Of a stretch of DNA of 64,000 nucleotides, positions 16,132 to 24,645 are shown piece after piece (the first letter of the stretch is position 1; every line of letters begins with the position of its first letter). Source of the stretch: Bacteroidales bacterium UBA1173 (lineage in GTDB: Bacteria > Bacteroidota > Bacteroidia > Bacteroidales > F082). Location: assembly GCA_002311655.1 (NCBI GenBank), contig DBYZ01000008.1, positions 129,250 through 193,249 of the forward strand. The letters are read 5' to 3'. The notes beneath the pieces are model-generated. The model had not been told where the DNA came from and did no database searches. It was given only the letters and a program-made list of their open reading frames with translations. Made by a program: the position numbers and the translations under genes.

Positions 16132-17559
16132 TTATTTTCCTCGCCCTTGAATTACAATAAGCGCTGTGTAAATCAAAATCTTGATATCTACGGCGAGGTT
16201 CATGTTTTCGATGTAAAGGATATCGTATTTCAGGCGCTCCACCATCTCCTCGACAGTAGAAGCATAGCCGAATTTCACTTCACCCCAGCTGGTGATGCCA
16301 GGTTTTATCTTCAGAAGCATCCTGTAATGCGGCGCCACTTGGACAATCTGGTCGATATAATATTGACGCTCAGGACGATAGCCGACAATCGACATCTTTC
16401 CGCCAAGCACGGTAAAGAACTGCGGAATCTCATCAAGACGCACTTTTCTCATGAACTTGCCCCATTTCGTGATACGCGGGTCGTCGTCTTTCGAGAGCTG
16501 CGGCCCCATATCCTCAGCGTTGACATACATACTCCTGAATTTCAACATATTAAATGGCTGACCATGCTTTCCGATGCGCTCCTGCTTGTAGAAGACAGGT
16601 CCTGGTGACGAGCATTTAACCATGATAGCTGTAAACAGGTAAACCGGTGATAATAAGATGATTACGAGAATGGAAACCACCACATCAAACACTCGTTTCG
16701 CCACCTGCTGCCAAACTGGCATAGGCTCAGGTGTCACCTGAATAAGCGATGCATGCCAGATACCCTCCTGCTTCACCGCGCCAAACACAAACTCGTGCAT
16801 CAAAGGGATGATTTTCACCGTCACATCGGTGCTCTCAAGAGCCACCAAAATACGGTCGATGGTCTCGGTCTCCGAACGTTCTATTGCGATGATAACCTCT
16901 TCAATATCATAGTCTTTGATGACCTTTTTCACATCTTTGTAATTACCCAGATGCGGGATGTATTTCTCTACCTTATAGACGTCTTTGTCGAAAACATTGA
17001 CAAATCCCACGATAAAACTACCCGAAGAGAACTTCTGCTCGGTAATCTCCTTGTAAATTGCGCAGGCGTTGCCATTGCTGCCGATAATCAAAGTATTGAA
17101 GCCAATCTCTCTATTATGAATCTTTCTAGCCGTGATAGACGTAATCGTCAACCTGCCGATATACGTCAATGAGAACTGTAACAGGTACAGTAACAAGAAC
17201 AATGAGTAATAGATTCTGTAGTTTGTGATATTATCATCAAGAATCAAAGTGAAAAACAGGACAATAGCACCAATCAGCGTCACCAGCATGGTCTGACCCA
17301 GCTCACGGACACGTGACTTGAAATACACCTTCTGATAAGAACCGGCAAGCATATAAAGCATCAGCCAGGCAAACGGAATAACAATAATGCCAATCCAGAA
17401 ATTCCTGTCATCCATAACTATGCTGAAATCCGCCATATTGCTCATAGGTTCCATGGTCTTCCTGAAACAGAAGAAAATGGACCATGTCACGACTGACGCG
17501 AACCAGTCCCACAAGACGTAAATGAATGTCTGTCTTCGTTTATTAATTTTCTTACTCAA
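16132..17559 (-). CDS. Undecaprenyl-phosphate sugar phosphotransferase (WcaJ/WbaP family)
   Basis: Initiates exopolysaccharide or O-antigen repeat synthesis by transferring sugar-1-phosphate to undecaprenyl phosphate. The N-terminal half has four membrane helices and a Rossmann-like domain (FNTLIIGSNGNACAIYKEI). The C-terminal catalytic domain has SSPGPVFYKQERIGKHG, MLKFRSM, RITKWGKFMRKVRLDEIPQF and MSIVGYRPER. Length 475 is typical. Its start overlaps the preceding lipoprotein gene by eight bases, indicating one transcript. Confidence 0.93.
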   Translation of the reverse strand: MSKKINKRRQTFIYVLWDWFASVVTWSIFFCFRKTMEPMSNMADFSIVMDDRNFWIGIIVIPFAWLMLYMLAGSYQKVYFKSRVRELGQTMLVTLIGAIVLFFTLILDDNITNYRIYYSLFLLLYLLQFSLTYIGRLTITSITARKIHNREIGFNTLIIGSNGNACAIYKEITEQKFSSGSFIVGFVNVFDKDVYKVEKYIPHLGNYKDVKKVIKDYDIEEVIIAIERSETETIDRILVALESTDVTVKIIPLMHEFVFGAVKQEGIWHASLIQVTPEPMPVWQQVAKRVFDVVVSILVIILLSPVYLFTAIMVKCSSPGPVFYKQERIGKHGQPFNMLKFRSMYVNAEDMGPQLSKDDDPRITKWGKFMRKVRLDEIPQFFTVLGGKMSIVGYRPERQYYIDQIVQVAPHYRMLLKIKPGITSWGEVKFGYASTVEEMVERLKYDILYIENMNLAVDIKILIYTALIVIQGRGK

Positions 17560-18478
17560 TGTAAATCAATTTAATATTGTCCAAATAAATATCAGCAGTC
17601 TCGTCACCTGTTACAGCGCTTTTCAGGTAAAACTTGAAATATGCCGCATGATTGTTTTCAGTGACTGTAGGGCTGAAGTTGATGTAAGCCTTTTTCCAGG
17701 TATCGGTGGATTTCAGGTAATAAAGATCCTTATCCTGCAAGCCGTTTTGCGATGACCAGATATACATTCCTACCATAATCTCGGCATTGCACTTGTAATC
17801 CATCTCCATCATAACATAATTGCCTACACCAGGAAGATTGTACAACTCACCACTGGCAAGACCCATTCGTTTGATACTGTCGCCAAGATGAACATGTCCT
17901 GAACGAAAATGATTAATGGTGTCAAACGGATCCAGCCATGCATTAGGATTATTGCGGTGACTTATCTGATGCAATACAGCGTATGTCGTGTCAAGACGAT
18001 AAAGCTTGATGTTGTTGATTTCCTCGAAATCTTCCATCATCTTGATTCGCATCAGAGTGCTGTCGATACTGTAGTATTTTGTGGTTGGTGTGACATTGCC
18101 AATCTCGCCTTCCACCAAAGTGTGTTTGAATCTATATGGCTTATAAAATGGATATTGAATCCTCGTTGCTGAAATGCCGTTCATCTTAACGCCAGGATAA
18201 AGCTGTATGGTTTTCTCGCCTTTTTCAAGAATCGGCACCATGACATATCTTCCGTCGTCGTGATTTCTCATTTCATAGCACCCCTGCAAGTTTCCGTTGA
18301 CATAAACCCAAGCGTCGGTGATTGCTTCCGTAGCAGCACCTTCAATCTCATAATTTGTTGTAAGACTCCATGGTTCGATGCGCAGATAAGCAGGAATCTC
18401 CTGACTTCCGCTGAACTTCTTACACGAAAACAACAATAAAACTATTCCAAATAAAAAAATGTAACGAAGACTCTTCAT
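17552..18478 (-). CDS. Conserved Bacteroidota-type lipoprotein, unknown function
   Basis: Signal MKSLRYIFLFGIVLLLFSC with lipobox Cys19, then 290 residues rich in beta-type segments (AYLRIEPWSLTTNYEIEGAA, VYVNGNLQGCYEM, TADIYLDNIKLIYIE). The C-terminal part, ending in DIYLDNIKLI, resembles carbohydrate-binding-like jelly-roll domains whose last strand often has this form; that is inference. Located between an oxidoreductase and a sugar transferase, so it may serve in polysaccharide assembly. Confidence 0.7.
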   Translation of the reverse strand: MKSLRYIFLFGIVLLLFSCKKFSGSQEIPAYLRIEPWSLTTNYEIEGAATEAITDAWVYVNGNLQGCYEMRNHDDGRYVMVPILEKGEKTIQLYPGVKMNGISATRIQYPFYKPYRFKHTLVEGEIGNVTPTTKYYSIDSTLMRIKMMEDFEEINNIKLYRLDTTYAVLHQISHRNNPNAWLDPFDTINHFRSGHVHLGDSIKRMGLASGELYNLPGVGNYVMMEMDYKCNAEIMVGMYIWSSQNGLQDKDLYYLKSTDTWKKAYINFSPTVTENNHAAYFKFYLKSAVTGDETADIYLDNIKLIYIE

Positions 18479-18525
18479 AGGCAGTCTTTTTTTATTTTTA
18501 ACGAAGTTAAATATAAAATATTGTG

Positions 18526-19521
18526 TTATTTCAAATGTTTTTTCAACTGCTCCTGATGTTTGTCGATTTCTTCAAGAATCATGTAGGCGACCTTCAGCAC
18601 CTCCACGCCATCTTCAATGGTTACAGGCGGCTCGGTGTTAGTCATGATAGCGTCGTGGAAACGTTCCAATTCAGTCTTTATAGCGTTGATTTGATTTGTC
18701 TCCAGTTCCTCAACGGAAATCTTCTTCTCTGTTCCGTCTGGAAGCGAAATTGTCATGTCGAAAGGACCAGGCACGCCGTTAACATCCTCAACTCTCACAA
18801 TATCAGCCTTTTTCTCCATGAAATCCATGGTGATGTATGCGCCTTTCTGGAAGATACGGAACTTACGCATGTTCTTCAAAGAGATACGGCTTGTGGTGAG
18901 ATTTGCCACTGCTCCATTCTCAAACTCTAACCTCGCCGTGATGATGTCAGGTGTCGGGCTAACTATTGACACGCCGCTGGCATTGATAGATTTTATTGAC
19001 GATTTCACAATAGTGAGAAGAATATCGATATCATGAACCGTGAGGTCGAGGACCACCGGTACATCGCATCCGCGAGGGTTGTAGAGAGCCAAACGATGCA
19101 CCTCAATAAACACAGGGTCATCGATATGAGGCTCGGCGGCAATGAATGCCGGGTTGAAACGCTCCACATGACCCACCTGCACCTTCACATTAGCTTTCTT
19201 TGCCAACGCAATGAGTTTGTTTGCCTCGTCTACAGTAGCCACTATAGGCTTCTCAATGAACACATTCTTGCCTTTTGCGATGGCTTTTGAAGCACATTCA
19301 AAATGGGCGATAGTAGGCGTGACAATATCCACAACATCAACAGAATCAATAAGTTCATCTATTGAAGTGTAGTTTTTAACACCAGCGTCAGCGGCGACTT
19401 TCTTAGCCGTATTCTCATCCTGATCGTAAAATCCGACCAGCTCATATTTGTCAATCTGTTTGATGCAGTTGATGTGAATCTTTCCAAGATGACCTGCACC
19501 TAAAACTCCGATTTTTAACAT
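18526..19521 (-). CDS. Gfo/Idh/MocA-family NAD(P)-dependent oxidoreductase
   Basis: Sugar or inositol dehydrogenase family. N-terminal dinucleotide-binding motif VLGAGHLGKIHINCIKQ; EKPIVATVDEA carries the family EKP motif, and HVERFNPAF lies at the start of the second domain. Start at ATG 19521 (MLKIGVLGAG, 331 residues): a -7 box at 19546-19539 rules out the upstream in-frame ATG at 19560. Probably in an operon with the lipoprotein and the sugar transferase, which suggests nucleotide-sugar modification for a surface polysaccharide. Confidence 0.9.
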   Translation of the reverse strand: MLKIGVLGAGHLGKIHINCIKQIDKYELVGFYDQDENTAKKVAADAGVKNYTSIDELIDSVDVVDIVTPTIAHFECASKAIAKGKNVFIEKPIVATVDEANKLIALAKKANVKVQVGHVERFNPAFIAAEPHIDDPVFIEVHRLALYNPRGCDVPVVLDLTVHDIDILLTIVKSSIKSINASGVSIVSPTPDIITARLEFENGAVANLTTSRISLKNMRKFRIFQKGAYITMDFMEKKADIVRVEDVNGVPGPFDMTISLPDGTEKKISVEELETNQINAIKTELERFHDAIMTNTEPPVTIEDGVEVLKVAYMILEEIDKHQEQLKKHLK

Positions 19522-19538
19522 AGAAAAATAAATTTTTG

Positions 19539-19546
19539 CAAAGATA
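19539..19546 (-). promoter_or_regulatory. -7 box (TATCTTTG) of the oxidoreductase operon
   Basis: Minus-strand TATCTTTG, 17 bases before the ATG at 19521. It lies just left of the first copy of the 73-79 bp structured repeat. Confidence 0.7.
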
Positions 19547-19568
19547 TGAAAAAAAATCAATGTATTCT

Positions 19569-19645
19569 ACATTTTTAATGCCATTTGCAGAAATACGACT
19601 TACCACAGGGTACTGAGAGTATTTCGAAAATGGCATTAAAAATGT
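19569..19645 (-). repeat. Structured 73-79 bp interspersed repeat (copy 1)
   Basis: Outer arms ACATTTTTAATGCCATTT and AAATGGCATTAAAAATGT; inner stem GAAATAC/GTATTTC (minus strand); apical TACC-CTGT-GGTA hairpin flanked by CTCAG and AGTC. Copies at 25821-25899 and 60455-60527 keep the plan with compensatory changes. This copy is inverted relative to the others and lies between divergent genes, 28 bases upstream of the pcm -7 box. Confidence 0.85.
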
Positions 19646-19673
19646 TTTAAATCATCAATGTATCAATTTTTAT

Positions 19674-19681
19674 TATATTTG
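19674..19681 (+). promoter_or_regulatory. -7 box (TATATTTG) of pcm
   Basis: TATATTTG ends 17 bases before the ATG at 19699. Confidence 0.7.
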
Positions 19682-19698
19682 CAGGATAAAACGAGAAG

Positions 19699-20358
19699 AT
19701 GCAGGAAGATAATTACCGTCATAAGGGAATGCGCCAGAATTTGGTGCAAGTGCTTAAGGATAAAGGCATTACGGATACCGCAGTGCTTGACGCCATAGGC
19801 TCGGTGCCGCGTCATGTCTTCCTCGAATCGATGTTTGTTGAGTTCGCGTATCAGGACAAGGCCTTCCCCATCGGCTCGGGTCAGACTATCTCGCAGCCCT
19901 TCACTGTGGCAATGCAGAGTCAGTTGCTGAATGTTTCAAAAGGCATGAAAGTTCTCGAAATCGGCACAGGTTCCGGCTATCAGTCGTGCATCCTCGCCCA
20001 CATGGGTGCCAAAGTGTTCACCATCGAGCGCCAGCGCAACCTATACATGAAGACGAAGCCTTTCCTCGCTGAGTTTCCATACAACATCAAGACATTCCTC
20101 GGCGACGGCAACAAAGGATTGCCCACTTTCGCTCCTTTCGACAGGATTCTAATCACTGCTGCTGCACCTGAGATACCGGAAAATCTTGTGAATCAATTGA
20201 AAACCGGCGGCATCATGGTTATTCCGCTCAACGACGAAGCCGATGCCAGCAAACAAATCATGCTGCGGCTCACGAAACAAGCCGACGGCACCATGCTCCG
20301 CGAGGAGTTCGGAGACTGTCGTTTTGTCCCGATGTTAAAAGATATTGGTAAAGATTAA
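19699..20358 (+). CDS. pcm: Protein-L-isoaspartate O-methyltransferase
   Basis: SAM-dependent enzyme that begins repair of isoaspartyl residues. Motifs: AFPIGSGQTISQPFTVAMQ, the SAM loop VLEIGTGSGYQSCILA (about residues 80-95), GDGNKGLP, and FDRILITAAAPEIP. Length 219 is normal. Convergent with trmB, with two bases between. Confidence 0.96.
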   Translation: MQEDNYRHKGMRQNLVQVLKDKGITDTAVLDAIGSVPRHVFLESMFVEFAYQDKAFPIGSGQTISQPFTVAMQSQLLNVSKGMKVLEIGTGSGYQSCILAHMGAKVFTIERQRNLYMKTKPFLAEFPYNIKTFLGDGNKGLPTFAPFDRILITAAAPEIPENLVNQLKTGGIMVIPLNDEADASKQIMLRLTKQADGTMLREEFGDCRFVPMLKDIGKD

Positions 20359-20360
20359 TC

Positions 20361-21023
20361 CTATTTTACCTTGAATTTTAGATATTTTATTGTTAACCCC
20401 TGCTTCAGCCACATGGACTCGTAATAGGTACGAATAGTCTTCACTTCGAGTTCGTCATAATTGGCATACAGGTCGTTATAGTTGTAAATGATAGGATATC
20501 CTGCCTCATTCACCACTTCCAAGGTGAAATCATACAGCAAGTCGCTGTCAGTCTTGAGGTTGACATAGCTGTCGTTCTTCAAAAACGTTTTGTATCTCTC
20601 AAGATAAATCGGGGCTGTAAGACGTTTGCGCGCTTTGAGAATCTGCGGGTCAGGGAATGTAATCCAGATTTCGTCGACCTCGTTCTCGCCAAAGAAATGT
20701 TCAATCAACTCGATGCGGGTGCGCACAAATGCCACGTTTTTCAAGCCTTCCGCAATGCCTTGCTTCAATCCGACCCACATCCTCGCGCCTTTGATGTCGA
20801 CACCTATGTAATTAATGTCAGGATGTGCCTTCGCCAAACCGATGGTATATTCGCCTTTACCGCAGCCGAGTTCAAGTACAATGGGATTGTCGTTGCCAAA
20901 AAACTCATGCCAACGTCCTTTCAAAGGAAACCCTTCCTCTTTGATACGTTCAAACGAATATTCAAAAAGGTTGTCAAAAGTCTTGCATTCAGCAAAACGC
21001 TCGAGTTTGTTTTTCTTTCCCAC
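20361..21023 (-). CDS. trmB: tRNA (guanine46-N7)-methyltransferase TrmB
   Basis: SAM-dependent methyltransferase acting on the variable loop of tRNA. Motifs: VLELGCGKGEYTIGLA, YIGVDIKGARMW and the TrmB signature IWITFPDPQILKARKRL. Length 220 is normal. It follows the HU/SPOR gene by four bases. Confidence 0.95.
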   Translation of the reverse strand: MGKKNKLERFAECKTFDNLFEYSFERIKEEGFPLKGRWHEFFGNDNPIVLELGCGKGEYTIGLAKAHPDINYIGVDIKGARMWVGLKQGIAEGLKNVAFVRTRIELIEHFFGENEVDEIWITFPDPQILKARKRLTAPIYLERYKTFLKNDSYVNLKTDSDLLYDFTLEVVNEAGYPIIYNYNDLYANYDELEVKTIRTYYESMWLKQGLTIKYLKFKVK

Positions 21024-21027
21024 TGTC

Positions 21028-22074
21028 TTATTTTTTACGTAAAAGCCAAGCGGCCTCGTTATATTCTTTCTTAATGATTTCCAAGCGTTTAAGTGCCGCT
21101 TCTTTGCCCATCACCACCTCATAGGCCACTCTCACATTGCCTTTTTTGTTAGCCTGAAGCACCTCGACATTGTCGAAACCCTGTTTCTTGAAACCATTCG
21201 CACATCTGCGAGCATCTTTATTGTTTTTAAAAGAACCTCCGATGATGTAATAATAGTTGGGATCGACTGGTTTAAGCGATTCATTATCAAGTGGTTGAAG
21301 ATAATTTATATCTTTAGCGCCAAATGTCGGCAATGACACTTTAGTCACAGGGATACGCTCAACATTTATCTTCTCCATAGCCTCAAATCTTGCATTTAAA
21401 TGCTTGGCTATGAATTCGTTAGGTGAAGAATAGAAGAACAGGTTCCACGATGCTATTTTTGAGTCGCTCTTGTCGGCACCCCAGCCCAGTAAAACGAGCA
21501 ACATCGCAACCATCATCGAATAGGCTGCCGCGCGGAACCATCTGTAATTATAACGGTTCACATGATGCGGTTTCTCTTCCCCATGCACCGTCATTGCAGT
21601 GTTTTTGGCCTTCTGTTCTGCTGCGATTTTCGTAGCGATATGCTGATATGTCTCACTTCTATAAATCGGCTGCACCGAGAAGGATGTCAGTCCGAATGCG
21701 TCGCCCAACAAGTTGACATCGTCATCCAAACGCAACGTGAAATCCTTGCTGTTGATGCGTTCCAGTGTTCCAATGCCTTCGAGATGCAACGGCTCATTGC
21801 AATCCAACACCGCAAGACTGCGCATGGCGAAATCATGCACCATCTTTGCAGCTTCTTCATGTGACACGTCCATCTTAACGCTAAAATAATCAACGAGAAC
21901 GCCGTCATCAGCTATAAGCTGGCTGTTGAAAACCACCTCCTTTGATGGCGGTGTCAGCCTATGACTGGCGTAGTCGATAGTCGCAGGAGTCTCCTTCGAG
22001 ATGAACGCACCGAACTCTGGCACTATCACGCATTCGCGCTCAAACAATAATTCCGATAAATATTTTACAATCAT
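21028..22074 (-). CDS. HU-CCDC81 and SPOR domain inner-membrane protein
   Basis: Three visible parts: two N-terminal HU-CCDC81-like domains (MIVKYLSELLFERECVIVPE, FGAFISKE, LEGIGTLE; about residues 1-140), one transmembrane helix (AAYSMMVAMLLVLLGWGA, about 180-198), and a C-terminal SPOR domain (NYYYIIGGSFKNNKDARRC) expected to bind denuded peptidoglycan in the periplasm. The start at ATG 22074 lies one base after the kdsB stop; an ATG at 22098 lies inside kdsB. Such proteins are typical of Bacteroidota. I infer a septal or cell-wall role. Confidence 0.85.
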   Translation of the reverse strand: MIVKYLSELLFERECVIVPEFGAFISKETPATIDYASHRLTPPSKEVVFNSQLIADDGVLVDYFSVKMDVSHEEAAKMVHDFAMRSLAVLDCNEPLHLEGIGTLERINSKDFTLRLDDDVNLLGDAFGLTSFSVQPIYRSETYQHIATKIAAEQKAKNTAMTVHGEEKPHHVNRYNYRWFRAAAYSMMVAMLLVLLGWGADKSDSKIASWNLFFYSSPNEFIAKHLNARFEAMEKINVERIPVTKVSLPTFGAKDINYLQPLDNESLKPVDPNYYYIIGGSFKNNKDARRCANGFKKQGFDNVEVLQANKKGNVRVAYEVVMGKEAALKRLEIIKKEYNEAAWLLRKK

Positions 22075-22075
22075 C

Positions 22076-22801
22076 TTATTCTTTAAAAATAGATTCAATC
22101 TTTGTTATATCTTCCGGTACATCGACCGAGAAACTTTCAAATTCAGTGACTCCCATCCTGACAGTATATCCGTTTTCAAGCCAACGCAACTGCTCCAACG
22201 ACTCCGCCAACTCCAATCCCGACTGTGGCAATGATGCCACCTCTTTCAAAACATCACATTTATAGGCGTATATGCCAATGTGTTTGTAAAACGTGCGCTC
22301 CACCTGATTTCTCAGATATGGAATAGCGAACCTGCTGAAATACAACGCCTTACCGTTTTTATCAAACACTACCTTCACTGCATTCGGGCTCTTCAGTTCG
22401 TCTTCGTCATGAATAGGCTTGCACAACGATGCCAACGGAGTGTCCTTATCTGATATCAGTTCTGCTATCTGATTAATTTGCAACGGGTTGATATAAGGTT
22501 CGTCACCTTGAATGTTGATCACAGCATCGAATCCTGCACCAACTTTAGCAACCACCTCGCAGCAACGGTCGGTACCGCTTTTATGGTTTGTCGATGTCAT
22601 CACCGCCTTGCCACCGAAGCCAACTACTGCATTAAAAATACGCTCATCATCAGTAGCGACTACCACTTCCGCGAGTCTGTCAGCTTTTTTCGCCTGTTCA
22701 TACACACGCTGTATCATCATCTTTCCGTTGATGAGAGCAAGCGGTTTGCCCTCAAAGCGTGTCGAGCCGTATCTTGCTGGTATGATTCCTAATATCTTCA
22801 T
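22076..22801 (-). CDS. kdsB: 3-deoxy-manno-octulosonate cytidylyltransferase (KdsB)
   Basis: Makes CMP-Kdo for lipid A inner core. Motifs: IIPARYGSTRFEGKPLALI, VVVATDDERI, VINIQGDEPYI, and YKHIGIYAYKCDVL near the C-terminal region. Length 241 is normal. Spacing of two bases to the upstream kinase gene indicates an operon. Confidence 0.96.
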   Translation of the reverse strand: MKILGIIPARYGSTRFEGKPLALINGKMMIQRVYEQAKKADRLAEVVVATDDERIFNAVVGFGGKAVMTSTNHKSGTDRCCEVVAKVGAGFDAVINIQGDEPYINPLQINQIAELISDKDTPLASLCKPIHDEDELKSPNAVKVVFDKNGKALYFSRFAIPYLRNQVERTFYKHIGIYAYKCDVLKEVASLPQSGLELAESLEQLRWLENGYTVRMGVTEFESFSVDVPEDITKIESIFKE

Positions 22802-22803
22802 AA

Positions 22804-23415
22804 TCAGAACAATCCGTTTAATGAACCGTTAATCTGGTCGATAACGACGCTCAAATCCTCAGGTTTCTCCAAGTCGATATTGTCGCTCTCGATAATCAGG
22901 AGTTTTCCTTTATTATAGTTGGCAATCCAGTTCTCATAACGTTTATTCAGAGCCTTCAGATAATCGAGACGGATCGACTGTTCGTAGTCACGGTTACGTT
23001 TCTGAATCTGACGTACGAGCGTCGGCACGCTGGCACGGAGATAAATCAGCAGATCAGGAGCCTGAAGGAACGAACTCATCAGCTCAAAAAGATCCTGATA
23101 GTTCTGATAGTCACGGGTTTCCATGAGACCCATATCATAGAGGTTTGCCGCGAAGATGTATGCATCCTCGTAAATTGTGCGGTCCTGAATTATGTCGTCG
23201 CCACTCTTACGGATGTCCATCACCTGACGGAAACGGCTGTTCAAGAAATAAATCTGCAGATTGAACGACCAGCGTTTCATATCTTCATAAAAACTCTCAA
23301 GATATGGATTGTTATCAACCTCCTCAAAATGAGGCTTCCATCCAAAATGCTTTGATAATAAGCGAGTTAGTGTAGTCTTTCCAGACCCGATATTTCCAGC
23401 TATAGCAATATGCAT
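22804..23415 (-). CDS. Deoxynucleoside kinase (dGK/dAK/dCK family)
   Basis: Salvage kinase that phosphorylates deoxynucleosides. P-loop GNIGSGKTTLTRLL (about 7-20), the E of VDNNPYLESFYED, the DRTIYEDAYIFA motif with the catalytic region, and the lid-region LRASVPTLVRQIQKRNRDYEQ. Length 203. The substrate cannot be told from sequence alone. Confidence 0.92.
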   Translation of the reverse strand: MHIAIAGNIGSGKTTLTRLLSKHFGWKPHFEEVDNNPYLESFYEDMKRWSFNLQIYFLNSRFRQVMDIRKSGDDIIQDRTIYEDAYIFAANLYDMGLMETRDYQNYQDLFELMSSFLQAPDLLIYLRASVPTLVRQIQKRNRDYEQSIRLDYLKALNKRYENWIANYNKGKLLIIESDNIDLEKPEDLSVVIDQINGSLNGLF

Positions 23416-23505
23416 AATACTCCAAATTTTTCGCTAAAATACAAAATATTTTTGATTTACAAACAAAAAAAACTATTAATTTAAATCGTCAAATTAATAA
23501 TGTTT

Positions 23506-23546
23506 GAGATTTCTCGACTACACTTCGTTTCGCTCGAAATGACAGG
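23506..23546. repeat. CATTTCGA-family repeat downstream of lptG-like gene
   Basis: GAGATTTCTCGACTACACTT then CGTTTCGCTCGAAATGACAG, a diverged member of the family at 11539 and 16011. It lies between the deoxynucleoside kinase promoter region and the end of the LptF/G-like gene and may be a transcription boundary. Confidence 0.7.
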
Positions 23547-23552
23547 GTCCGG

Positions 23553-24626
23553 TTATTTTGGAGCCTTCACCATGAAATAAATTCCAATGGTGGCGAAGAT
23601 GATATTCGGCAGCCATCCTGCCATAAACGGCGAGATGATTCCAGACACCGCAAAGACGCGGAAAAACTCCATGAAAATGATATATGAGAACGTGATAGTG
23701 ATGCCGATTCCAAGATTCAGACCCATTCCGCCTCGTGTTTTTCGGCTCGATAACGATGCACCGATAAGCGTAAGTATGATAATGGCCGCCGGCGACGCCA
23801 AACGTTTGTGTTTTTCAATCTCGTAAGGCAAGATATTATCAGCGCCTTTCACCCTCGATTGCGCTATAAACCTGTTGAGTTCGATAAGGTTCATCTCCTC
23901 GAAATCCTCTTTCACAAAGTAAAAGTCAGACGTTTTCATCATCAGCGTCGTATCTTTCAACTTGCCTCGGACAAGCCTCTCCTCCGGCTCAAAATAATAC
24001 TCGATGTAATTATAGATATGCCAGTTGTTATGAAGCGTGTCGTAAACTATCTTATCAGAAGTCAATTTATATTCAAGCTTATGATTATCAAACTTTTCCA
24101 AGGTAAATTTATAACCAGTGGTACGCTTCATATCGTAGCTCGACATATAAGCGTAAACACCTTTTTCAATCTGCACGTGTATGTTCTGACCCGAGCTCTT
24201 CATCAGGTTTTCCATGTAGGTGTTTTTAAACGTGCGGCGCACCGTATCCATCCTAGGAATCAAGAAGTTACCAAGATAAAACGAACCTGATGCGAGCAGC
24301 AACGCCGCCATGATATATGGCCACAAAAACCTCCTGAAACTCACACCACTGCTGAGGATAGCTATGATTTCGGTATGTCCCGCCATCTTCGAGGTGAAGA
24401 AAATCACCGATATGAAGGTGAAGAGATAAATGAAAAGGTTAATAAAATAAGGGATAAACGGGATGTAGTAATGGAAAACGACCTCATACAGCGAGGCATT
24501 GTTTTTGATGAAACTGTCGACGTTTTCCGACACATCGAACACAATGACAATCACAATAAGCAGACTGATGGCAAAGAAAAATGTGCCAATGAACTTTTTG
24601 AAGATATACCAGTCAAGCTTTCTCAT
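23553..24626 (-). CDS. LptF/LptG-family LPS export permease
   Basis: Inner-membrane subunit of the LPS transport ABC complex. Three N-terminal helices (FIGTFFFAISLLIVIVIVFD, IPYFINLFIYLFTFISVIFF, IMAALLLASGSFYLGNFL), a periplasmic beta-jellyroll-like region (about 120-260), and three C-terminal helices (AAIIILTLIGASLSS onwards). Length 357 is typical. It follows tgt by 19 bases. LptF versus LptG cannot be decided here. Confidence 0.92.
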   Translation of the reverse strand: MRKLDWYIFKKFIGTFFFAISLLIVIVIVFDVSENVDSFIKNNASLYEVVFHYYIPFIPYFINLFIYLFTFISVIFFTSKMAGHTEIIAILSSGVSFRRFLWPYIMAALLLASGSFYLGNFLIPRMDTVRRTFKNTYMENLMKSSGQNIHVQIEKGVYAYMSSYDMKRTTGYKFTLEKFDNHKLEYKLTSDKIVYDTLHNNWHIYNYIEYYFEPEERLVRGKLKDTTLMMKTSDFYFVKEDFEEMNLIELNRFIAQSRVKGADNILPYEIEKHKRLASPAAIIILTLIGASLSSRKTRGGMGLNLGIGITITFSYIIFMEFFRVFAVSGIISPFMAGWLPNIIFATIGIYFMVKAPK

Positions 24627-24645
24627 TATCCTGATTCTCAGTGTT

